Part shown: piece after piece, positions 1 to 5,144 of the stretch
Position numbering within the stretch: the stretch's first letter is position 1
Layout: every line of letters begins with the position of its first letter
NCBI GenBank assembly: GCA_030040515.1
Contig: JASHTO010000656.1
Span: forward strand, 1-5,144
Origin: Terriglobia bacterium
GTDB taxonomy: Bacteria; Acidobacteriota; Terriglobia; UBA7540
Length of the DNA stretch: 5,144 nt
Direction: 5' to 3'
Program-made: the position numbers and the translations under genes
The notes under the pieces: model-generated
Seen by the model: only the letters and a program-made list of their open reading frames with translations
The model's database searches: none
Told to the model about the DNA's origin: nothing

Positions 1-1484
1 ACTACACGCGTGAAGATGCAAAGTCCAAGACGCAGCGCGACGAATACCAGAAGCACGTCGCTAAAATGTTTGAGCTGATGGGCGACCCGCCGGCTACGGC
101 CGCGTCCGAAGCTCAAACCGTCATGGACATGGAAACCCAGCTCGCCAAGGCCTCGGAAACCGAAGTGCAGCGCCGCGATCCTCAAAATGTTTATCACCGC
201 ATGCCTCAGGACGGCCTGAAAACCCTGGCTCCGAATTTTCCGTGGGAAAACTATTTTACCGCCGTCGGCCTCGCAGGCAAAGGCGACGTCAACGTGACGG
301 CGCCCGGCTTTTTCAAAGAAATGGGGACGATGGTTTCCGCGCAGCCCCTGGCCAGCTGGAAGATTTACCTTCGTTGGCACCTGATCAACGGCACGGCTTC
401 GAGTTTATCGACCCCTTTTGTGGATGAAGATTTTCATTTTAAGAACACGGTTCTTCAGGGGACAAAGGAGATTCTGCCCCGCTGGAAGCGCTGCGTTCGA
501 TACACGGACCGGGCCCTGGGCGAGGCATTAGGCCAGGTGTATGTGAAGAAGGCGTTCCCGCCGGAAGCCAAGGGGCGGGCCCTCACCATGGTGAAGAACC
601 TGGAAGCGGCCCTCGCCGACGACATTCGGCAGCTTCCCTGGATGAGCGAGGAGACGCGCAAGCAGGCCTTGATCAAATTGCAAGCCATCACCAACAAAAT
701 CGGCTATCCCGACAAGTGGCGCGACTATTCCTCCCTGGACATCACGCGCGGACCGTATGTCGAAAACGTTCTCCGCGCCGATGAGTTCGAATTTCACCGC
801 GATCTCAATAAAGTCGGCAAACCTGTGGACCGCACGGAGTGGGGAATGACGCCACCCACCGTCAACGCCTATTACAACCCGCAATTAAACGAAATTGTTT
901 TCCCCGCCGGTATTCTGCAACCGCCGTTTTTTGATTTTCAGGCGGACGACGCCACGAACTACGGCTCCATGGGGGCAATCATCGGCCACGAAATGACCCA
1001 CGGGTTTGACGACGAAGGACGCCAGTTCGACGCTCAGGGCAACATGAAGGACTGGTGGACTCCCGACGACCAAAAGAAGTTCGAAACGCGCGGGGGCTGC
1101 ATCGTGAACCAATTTAACACCTTCGAGGTCGAAGACAAGCTTCACGAAAACGGCAAACTGGTTGAGGGTGAAAGCATCGCGGACCTGGGCGGCCTCACCA
1201 TCGCCTATGCTGCTTACCAGAGGTCGCTGGCAGGGAAGCCTCGGCCGAAAGATATCGACGGCTTTACGCCCGATCAGCGTTTCTTTCTCGCCTACGCGCA
1301 CAGTTGGGCGGAGAATTTACGACCCGAATACGCCCGCATGTTGACCAACATTGACCCTCACCCCGTGCCCAGGTTCCGCGTCCTTGGCCCGCTTTCCAAT
1401 ATGCCCGCCTTCGCCAAAGCCTTCGGGTGCAGGGCCGGAGAGGCAATGGTGCGCCCGGAAAACGAGCGGTGTGCGATTTGGTAA
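1..1484 (+). CDS. M13 (neprilysin/PepO-type) zinc metallopeptidase, 5'-truncated by the window edge
   Basis: The reading frame is open from base 3 to TAA at 1482-1484, giving 493 visible residues. Bacterial M13 enzymes usually have about 670-690, so roughly 190 N-terminal residues lie off the window, including any signal peptide. The Met codon at 66 is internal: the sequence before it (YTREDAKSKTQRDEYQKHVA) continues the family's N-terminal domain. The catalytic domain is complete. It shows NAYY at 864-875 (substrate backbone binding), HEMTH at 987-1001 (two zinc-ligand His and the catalytic Glu) and GESIAD with the third zinc ligand Glu at 1170-1172 and the supporting Asp at 1182-1184. The His (1359-1361) and Arg (1377-1379) match neprilysin H711 and R717 in spacing. 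The chain ends CAIW, the family's usual C-x-x-W terminus. Known family members cleave peptides outside the cytoplasm, often as exported proteins or lipoproteins; the substrate here is unknown. Nothing suggests decay. Confidence 0.95.
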   Translation, partial: YTREDAKSKTQRDEYQKHVAKMFELMGDPPATAASEAQTVMDMETQLAKASETEVQRRDPQNVYHRMPQDGLKTLAPNFPWENYFTAVGLAGKGDVNVTAPGFFKEMGTMVSAQPLASWKIYLRWHLINGTASSLSTPFVDEDFHFKNTVLQGTKEILPRWKRCVRYTDRALGEALGQVYVKKAFPPEAKGRALTMVKNLEAALADDIRQLPWMSEETRKQALIKLQAITNKIGYPDKWRDYSSLDITRGPYVENVLRADEFEFHRDLNKVGKPVDRTEWGMTPPTVNAYYNPQLNEIVFPAGILQPPFFDFQADDATNYGSMGAIIGHEMTHGFDDEGRQFDAQGNMKDWWTPDDQKKFETRGGCIVNQFNTFEVEDKLHENGKLVEGESIADLGGLTIAYAAYQRSLAGKPRPKDIDGFTPDQRFFLAYAHSWAENLRPEYARMLTNIDPHPVPRFRVLGPLSNMPAFAKAFGCRAGEAMVRPENERCAIW

Positions 1485-1499
1485 GGGATTCGGTATAAT
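1471..1499 (+). promoter_or_regulatory. Candidate sigma-70 promoter for the Uma2 gene, placed for a leaderless mRNA
   Basis: A perfect TATAAT lies at 1494-1499, preceded by CGG, which half matches an extended -10 element. Six bases separate it from the ATG at 1506, so the expected transcription start falls on or next to the A of the start codon. At a 17-base spacing the -35 hexamer would be GTGCGA (1471-1476), only 3 of 6 matches and inside the end of the M13 gene. The only SD-like bases, GGG at 1485-1487, end 18 bases before the ATG, too far for normal use. The hexamer is observed; promoter activity is inferred. Confidence 0.5.
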
Positions 1500-1505
1500 T
1501 TCATC

Positions 1506-2051
1506 ATGCCGGTTGATACCCGCCTGACTTACGATGACCTTTGCCTGCTGCCCGAAGACGGCAAGCGGCGTGAGATTATTGAAGGAGAAATGTTTGTGAC
1601 GGCTGCCCCATTGACGCCGCATCAGCGGGCCATCATGCGGCTCAGCATCGTGCTCGGCTCCTTTATTGCAAGCAATAGGCTTGGCGAACTTTTTGGCGCG
1701 CCTTTCGACGTCGTGTTTTCCCAATTTGATGTCGTCGAGCCCGATCTTCTCTTTATCTCGAGCGCCCGGTCTCATCTGTTGACGAGCAAGAACGTGCAAG
1801 GAGCGCCCGATCTTGTTATTGAGGTATTGTCGGAGAGCACTGCACGGGTGGACCGCACGATCAAACTGAAGCTGTATGGAAAATATGGAGTGCAGGAGTA
1901 TTGGATCCTCGATACCGACGGTCCCGCTGCGGGCATCTATCGCCGCAGCGCTGAGGGGCTTGAGCTGACGGCCCATCTTTCCGTCAATGATGACCTGACC
2001 TCGCCGCTATTTCCCGGTTTCCGCTTGCCTCTAAGAAAGCTTGCCGATTAG
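1506..2051 (+). CDS. Uma2 family endonuclease-like protein (DUF820, PD-(D/E)XK fold)
   Basis: This 181-residue protein matches the Uma2/DUF820 family along its whole length, and the size is normal. In order it shows LTYDDLCLLPEDGKRREIIEGE (residues 7-28, the usual N-terminal signature with E23), a conserved-position His (H39), EPDLLFI (78-84, with D80), PDLVIEVLS (101-109, with D102 and E106) and DRTIKLKLYGKYGVQEYW (116-133, with K120). It closes with a PGFRLPL C-terminus. D80, E106 and K120 are the likely nuclease-type metal-site residues. The ATG at 1506 fits the family start and no other in-frame start lies nearby. The family expands in Cyanobacteria, Acidobacteria, Planctomycetes and Chloroflexi; its biological role is not established, and the endonuclease name comes from the fold. 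No antitoxin, methylase or transposase gene sits beside it. The start codon is 22 bases after the M13 stop, with its own apparent -10 box. Confidence 0.93.
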   Translation: MPVDTRLTYDDLCLLPEDGKRREIIEGEMFVTAAPLTPHQRAIMRLSIVLGSFIASNRLGELFGAPFDVVFSQFDVVEPDLLFISSARSHLLTSKNVQGAPDLVIEVLSESTARVDRTIKLKLYGKYGVQEYWILDTDGPAAGIYRRSAEGLELTAHLSVNDDLTSPLFPGFRLPLRKLAD

Positions 2052-2058
2052 ACGTTCG

Positions 2059-2088
2059 TTGACGCATTTCAAACGGCTCTGTTACCAT
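2059..2088 (+). promoter_or_regulatory. Candidate sigma-70 promoter for nfo
   Basis: TTGACG at 2059-2064 matches the -35 consensus at five of six bases. After an 18-base spacer comes TACCAT (2083-2088), four of six matches to TATAAT, with TG at 2080-2081 forming an extended -10 (TGnTACCAT). Transcription would begin near 2094-2096 and give a leader of about 22-24 bases containing the GGAG ribosome binding site. This would let nfo be expressed apart from the upstream Uma2 gene. No LexA-type or other operator was recognised. The call rests on hexamer matches only. Confidence 0.45.
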
Positions 2089-2105
2089 CAAAAAGTTACC
2101 TTTGT

Positions 2106-2109
2106 GGAG
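2106..2109 (+). promoter_or_regulatory. Shine-Dalgarno site of nfo
   Basis: GGAG (within TGGAGA) ends eight bases before the ATG at 2118, a standard spacing. It supports that start, which also matches the conserved N-terminus of endonuclease IV. Confidence 0.75.
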
Positions 2110-2117
2110 AATTTCAG

Positions 2118-2975
2118 ATGAAGGTGGGCGTGCACACGTCGATTGCCGGAGCGTTGGAGAATGCCGCGCATCATGCAAAGAAAATCGGCTGCGACACCTT
2201 CCAGATGTTTTCGGCAAATCCGCGCGGATGGCGGACTCTTGACCCTACGCCGGAGGAATGCGAATCGTTCCAGCAGGCGCGGCGGGCGCACGGCCTTTCG
2301 CCGGTGGTGATTCATGATAACTATCTGATTAACCTCGCGTCGTCCGATCCGTTGATTCGCGAGCGCTCGATTGCCGCCTTCCGCCGCGAGCTTGAGCGCG
2401 CCGTGGCGCTGGGCGCGGACTTTCTGGTGACCCACCCCGGAAGCGCCAAGGGAGCGGCGCCGGCGGAGGCCATCCGCACCTGTGTGGAATCGCTCCTTAA
2501 GGCAGCGGCAGGATTGAGGCTCGACGGGTTGACCATTCTGATAGAAAACACCGCCGGGCAGGGGACGGCCATCGGTCGCACTTACGAAGAGGTTGCTGAG
2601 ATTATCGCCGGGGTGGAAAAGGAATTGCCCATGGGGGCATGCATCGATACGGCGCACAGCTTTGAAGCCGGATATGCGATTCACACGCCCGAGGGGTTGC
2701 AAGCCGCGGTCAAAACGCTCGACGCAACTATTGGGGTGGAGAAAGTGCGGGTGATTCATGCCAATGATTCCAAGACGGCCCTTGGGTCGCACGCCGACCG
2801 CCACGAGCACATCGGGAAAGGACACATTGGCGCCGCCGCCTTTGGCCGCATTGTACGCCACCCGAAGCTGAAGTCGATACCGTTCATCTGCGAAACGCCC
2901 GTCGATAAGCCCGGCGATGATGTGCGGAACATTCGCGTGATGCGGAAGCTTGCAGGGACAAAATCTTCCCGCTAA
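2118..2975 (+). CDS. nfo: Endonuclease IV (deoxyribonuclease IV, apurinic/apyrimidinic endonuclease)
   Basis: This 285-residue protein has normal family length and is complete from MKVGVHTSIAGAL to TAA. Endonuclease IV is a TIM-barrel enzyme with three zinc ions. It cuts DNA 5' of abasic sites and removes 3' blocking groups in base excision repair in the cytoplasm. All nine metal ligands known from the E. coli enzyme are present in order and at matching spacing: H66, H106, E143, D177, H180, H214, D227, H229 and E259. The signatures around them are IENTAGQGTAIG (142-153), CIDTAHSFEAGY (175-186), HANDSK (214-219), GSHADRHEHIGKGHIG (223-238) and PFICETP (255-261). The first ligand region reads IHDNYLINLAS rather than the more common HAPYLINLAS form. 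A plausible promoter and a good ribosome binding site precede it, and a GC-rich hairpin starts 14 bases after its stop. It is a chromosomal repair gene with no visible damage. Confidence 0.97.
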   Translation: MKVGVHTSIAGALENAAHHAKKIGCDTFQMFSANPRGWRTLDPTPEECESFQQARRAHGLSPVVIHDNYLINLASSDPLIRERSIAAFRRELERAVALGADFLVTHPGSAKGAAPAEAIRTCVESLLKAAAGLRLDGLTILIENTAGQGTAIGRTYEEVAEIIAGVEKELPMGACIDTAHSFEAGYAIHTPEGLQAAVKTLDATIGVEKVRVIHANDSKTALGSHADRHEHIGKGHIGAAAFGRIVRHPKLKSIPFICETPVDKPGDDVRNIRVMRKLAGTKSSR

Positions 2976-2980
2976 TCCGT

Positions 2981-3006
2981 GGGGAGATCCCCCGGCTTTG
3001 CCGGGG
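2981..3006 (+). terminator. GC-rich hairpin after nfo, possible terminator without a U-tract
   Basis: CCCCGGC (2990-2996) and GCCGGGG (3000-3006) form a perfect 7-bp GC-rich stem with a TTT loop, beginning 14 bases after the nfo stop. A second, mutually exclusive 4-bp stem, GGGG (2981-2984) with CCCC (2989-2992), uses part of the same C run. No T-run follows (TGGTGGTCTGAG), so it is not a classic intrinsic terminator. It may instead aid Rho-dependent termination, protect the 3' end of the nfo mRNA, or be a dispersed hairpin repeat. The stem is observed; the function is inferred. Confidence 0.4.
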
Positions 3007-3076
3007 TGGTGGTCTGAGTTTGACGGTTCCAGGAATCAGCAAGTCGTGGGCCTTTATCGTTTCGAACGGACTCCAA

Positions 3077-3137
3077 CTCCCCTCCCTCCTCTTCCCTCTC
3101 CCCAGGGGAGAGGGAAGAGGAGGGATAGGGTGAGGGG
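3077..3137. repeat. Long pyrimidine/purine palindrome (REP-like intergenic hairpin) before leuS
   Basis: Bases 3083-3103 and 3105-3125 are perfect 21-base inverted arms around a single central A (3104). After two mismatches the arms can continue for two to three more pairs (3078-3080 with 3128-3130). The left side, 3077-3103, is entirely C/T and the right side, 3104-3125, entirely A/G. On the minus strand it reads in the style CCCCTCACCCTATCCCTCC...CTCTCCCC, resembling intergenic repeats that recur in many copies in diverse bacterial genomes; this is from memory, and copy number cannot be judged from one copy here. As RNA it would form a very stable hairpin with almost no loop (the centre must open by a few bases). 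It ends 18 bases before the leuS start codon and could block read-through from nfo or lie in the leuS leader. No transposase or flanking duplication was seen. Confidence 0.8.
3105..3137 (+). other. Potential G-quadruplex motif upstream of leuS
   Basis: The right half of the palindrome and the bases after it contain five runs of at least three G: 3105-3108, 3112-3114, 3122-3124, 3128-3130 and 3134-3137. The intervening loops are 3, 7, 3 and 3 bases. This meets the usual G3+N1-7 pattern on the + strand, which is also the leuS coding and mRNA strand. It is mutually exclusive with the hairpin, because three of the runs (3105-3124) pair with the C/T arm. Actual folding is inferred. Confidence 0.4.
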
Positions 3138-3155
3138 TTTCTTAGCATTCAAACC

Positions 3156-5144
3156 ATGGACCCTAACTACAATCCGCAGGCCATCGAAACCAAGTGGCAG
3201 AAACGCTGGGCGGACCTGAAGTTGTTTGCCACGGAAGCCGTGCCCGGCCACAAGAAATATTATGTGCTCGAAATGCTGCCTTACCCGTCGGGCGACATTC
3301 ACATGGGCCACGTGCGCAACTATTCCATCGGCGACGCGCTGGCGCGCTACATGGGGATGAAGGGTTACAACATTCTCCACCCCATTGGCTGGGACGCCTT
3401 TGGTTTGCCCGCGGAAAACGCCGCCATCAAGAGCCAGCGGCATCCCTCCGAATTCACTTTCTCATACATCGATCGCATGCGCGCCCAGCTTCAACGCCTG
3501 GGCGTGAGCTACGACTGGCGGCGCGAGATCGCTTCCTGCGTGCCGGAATACTATCGCTGGAACCAGTGGTTTTTTCTGAAGATGTACGAGCGCGGGCTCG
3601 CCTATCGAAAGAAGAGCCGCGTGAACTGGTGCCCGAAGTGCGAAACCGTGCTGGCCAACGAGCAGGTGGTGAATGGCTGCTGCTGGCGGCACGAGGATAC
3701 GCCGGTGATCGAGCGCGACCTTGAGCAATGGTTCCTACGCACCACCGCTTATGCCGACCAGTTGCTCGAGGACATGAAGCAAATGGTCCGCTGGCCGGAG
3801 CGCGTCCTGACCATGCAGCAGAACTGGATCGGAAAGTCCCAGGGCACGTTCGTGGACTTCACCGTCATGGATCTTTGGAAGCCGCTGCGCATCTTCACCA
3901 CCCGCGTGGACACCATTTTCGGCTGCACGGCCGTGTTCCTGGCGGCGGACCACCCGCTGGTCGAAGATCTCCTGGCAAATTCGAAGGAGCCCACGCGGCT
4001 GCGCGACGAAGTCGAACGCATCAAAGCCTCGTCGGTGCGCGCCCGCGTGGACGTGAACCTTGCCAAGGTGGGGGCCAACACGGGATTTATGGCGCGCAAT
4101 CCCTTCACGGGTGAGGCCGTTCCCATCTGGCTCGCCAACTTCGTGCTGATGGAATACGGCACAGGCGCCATCATGGCCGTGCCCGCTCACGATAAGCGCG
4201 ACTTCGAATTTTGCACCGAGTACGGCCTGCCCATCAAAACCGTGATCGTGCCGGATGGAACGTCGCTGGATTCCGATGCCCCCACGGCCCTTCACGCCAC
4301 GGAGGAATCCGGCCGCCTGGTGGCTTCGGGCCCCTACACGGGTCTTAAATCCGAGGAGGCCATCGCGCGCATGACCTGCGACGCGGAGGCCAAGGGCTTC
4401 GGCAAGGGGACCATTCAATTCCGCATCAAGGATTGGGGAATTTCGCGTCAACGTTACTGGGGTACCCCGATCCCCATGATCTATTGCGATACCGATGGAA
4501 TTGTGCCCGTGCCGGAAAAAGACCTGCCCGTGCTGCTTCCCCCAAACGTCAAGCTGACCGGGACCGGCCGCTCGCCGCTCGCTGACGTGCCCGCGTTTGT
4601 GAATACCACGTGTCCAAAGTGCGGCAAGCCCGCGCGCCGCGAGACCGACACCATGGATACGTTCGTCGATTCCTCCTGGTATTTTTACCGCTACACCAAC
4701 CCGAAGATCTCGACCGCGCCCATCGACAAGGAAGCGGTGAAGTACTGGTTTCCGGTAGACCAGTACATCGGCGGCATCGAGCACGCCATTCTTCACCTCA
4801 TTTACATGCGGTTTTTCACCAAGTTCATGCGCGACATCGGCCTGGTGGATTTTTCCGAACCCGTGGCGCGCCTGTTCACGCAGGGCATGGTGATCAAGGA
4901 CGGCGCGAAGATGTCGAAGTCGAAAGGGAACGTCGTAGATCCCACGAGCATGTTCGAAAAATACGGCGCTGACACCACGCGCCTCTACGTGCTGTTTGCC
5001 GCACCGCCTGAGAAGGATTTGGAGTGGAGCGATGCGGGCGTCGAGGGCGCATCGCGCTTCCTGGGACGCGTCTATCGCCTCGTCGCAAAGCATGCCGAAA
5101 AACTCAAAGGTGTCGCGGCAGGCAATTTGACGGACGATGCCAGG
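3156..5144 (+). CDS. leuS: Leucyl-tRNA synthetase (class Ia), 3'-truncated by the window edge
   Basis: The ATG at 3156 opens 663 codons with no stop before the window ends; full enzymes have about 810-870, so the rest of the anticodon-binding and C-terminal domains are missing. The enzyme attaches leucine to tRNA-Leu using ATP in the cytoplasm. Visible in order: HMGH (residues 49-52, the HIGH motif after LPYPSGDI); a zinc module with C159, C162, C176 and H179; the CP1 editing domain with TTRVDTIFG (248-256; Val replaces the Pro of the common TTRPDT form) and MAVPAHDKRD containing D346, the conserved editing Asp; RQRYWG (431-436); a second C-x-x-C (486-489); DTMDTF/DSSWYF (498-510); and KMSKS (585-589). 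The link from LFTQGMV to KMSKS is only IKDGA, so the long leucine-specific domain of the E. coli enzyme is absent. A TAG at 3126-3128 in this frame, with no other ATG, GTG or TTG after it, fixes the start. GAGGGG at 3132-3137 lies 18 bases upstream, too far for a usual ribosome binding site. Confidence 0.97.
   Translation, partial: MDPNYNPQAIETKWQKRWADLKLFATEAVPGHKKYYVLEMLPYPSGDIHMGHVRNYSIGDALARYMGMKGYNILHPIGWDAFGLPAENAAIKSQRHPSEFTFSYIDRMRAQLQRLGVSYDWRREIASCVPEYYRWNQWFFLKMYERGLAYRKKSRVNWCPKCETVLANEQVVNGCCWRHEDTPVIERDLEQWFLRTTAYADQLLEDMKQMVRWPERVLTMQQNWIGKSQGTFVDFTVMDLWKPLRIFTTRVDTIFGCTAVFLAADHPLVEDLLANSKEPTRLRDEVERIKASSVRARVDVNLAKVGANTGFMARNPFTGEAVPIWLANFVLMEYGTGAIMAVPAHDKRDFEFCTEYGLPIKTVIVPDGTSLDSDAPTALHATEESGRLVASGPYTGLKSEEAIARMTCDAEAKGFGKGTIQFRIKDWGISRQRYWGTPIPMIYCDTDGIVPVPEKDLPVLLPPNVKLTGTGRSPLADVPAFVNTTCPKCGKPARRETDTMDTFVDSSWYFYRYTNPKISTAPIDKEAVKYWFPVDQYIGGIEHAILHLIYMRFFTKFMRDIGLVDFSEPVARLFTQGMVIKDGAKMSKSKGNVVDPTSMFEKYGADTTRLYVLFAAPPEKDLEWSDAGVEGASRFLGRVYRLVAKHAEKLKGVAAGNLTDDAR

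Noticed and set aside
66..68. ATG at 66 as the true start of the M13 peptidase
   Set aside because: The frame is open upstream to base 3 and reads as family sequence, and a start here would lack about 200 residues of the N-terminal domain. It is an internal Met.
1317..1976. A 219-codon minus-strand open frame across the M13/Uma2 junction
   Set aside because: It spans the ends of two convincing + strand genes and has no domain signature or ribosome binding site that I could recognise.
2088..2861. A 257-codon minus-strand open frame opposite nfo
   Set aside because: It overlaps almost all of nfo, whose nine metal ligands are all in place on the + strand, and the antisense protein resembles nothing I know.
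3020..3060. TTGACG at 3020-3025 as a -35 box of a leuS promoter
   Set aside because: No acceptable -10 hexamer lies 16-18 bases downstream. The nearest candidate, TATCGT at 3055-3060, is 29 bases away, so the leuS promoter is not identified.
3194..4114. Two + strand open frames (3194-3724 and 3728-4114) inside the start of leuS
   Set aside because: Both are out of frame with leuS. The leuS frame carries HMGH, the zinc module and the editing-domain motifs without interruption, so no frameshift is needed and these are shadows.
3735..5093. A 452-codon open frame on the minus strand, opposite leuS
   Set aside because: It lies wholly within the well-supported leuS frame, shows no recognisable domain, and is rich in His, Arg, Gly and Ala. 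This is typical of the antisense of a GC-rich gene with strong third-position bias.
1..5144. CRISPR array, tRNA or rRNA gene, insertion sequence, prophage or toxin-antitoxin module
   Set aside because: I saw no repeat-spacer pattern, cloverleaf, transposase, integrase or paired small genes; coding sequence fills almost all of the window.

Overview
This window reads as ordinary chromosome from a GC-rich bacterium. All four genes lie on the + strand: a secreted-type M13 metallopeptidase (cut at the left edge), a Uma2-family endonuclease-like protein, endonuclease IV (nfo), and leucyl-tRNA synthetase (leuS, cut at the right edge). The protein style suggests an Acidobacteriota member or a similar soil bacterium: the M13 peptidase C-terminus ending CAIW, a stand-alone Uma2 protein, and the IHDNYLINLAS variant of endonuclease IV. 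This placement rests on remembered family resemblance, not a search, and is moderate at best.

Layout. Bases 1-1484 hold the M13 peptidase, open at its 5' end. A gap of only 21 bases (1485-1505) follows. It has no well-placed Shine-Dalgarno but contains a perfect TATAAT six bases before the Uma2 start codon, which suggests a leaderless transcript. Uma2 occupies 1506-2051. A 66-base gap carries a plausible sigma-70 promoter and a GGAG ribosome binding site for nfo (2118-2975). The largest non-coding stretch, 2976-3155 (180 bases), holds a GC-rich 7-bp hairpin just after nfo and a 43-base perfect pyrimidine/purine palindrome just before leuS. leuS begins at ATG 3156 and stays open to the last base, giving 663 codons.

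How the genes relate. They do not form a recognisable pathway: one is an extracytoplasmic peptidase, one a predicted PD-(D/E)XK nuclease of unknown role, one an abasic-site repair enzyme and one a translation enzyme. Separate promoters for Uma2 and nfo, and a structured barrier between nfo and leuS, fit independently transcribed neighbours better than one operon.

I found no convincing new multi-gene system. The points most worth a second look are non-coding: the palindrome and overlapping G-quadruplex motif in front of leuS, and the possible leaderless start of the Uma2 gene.
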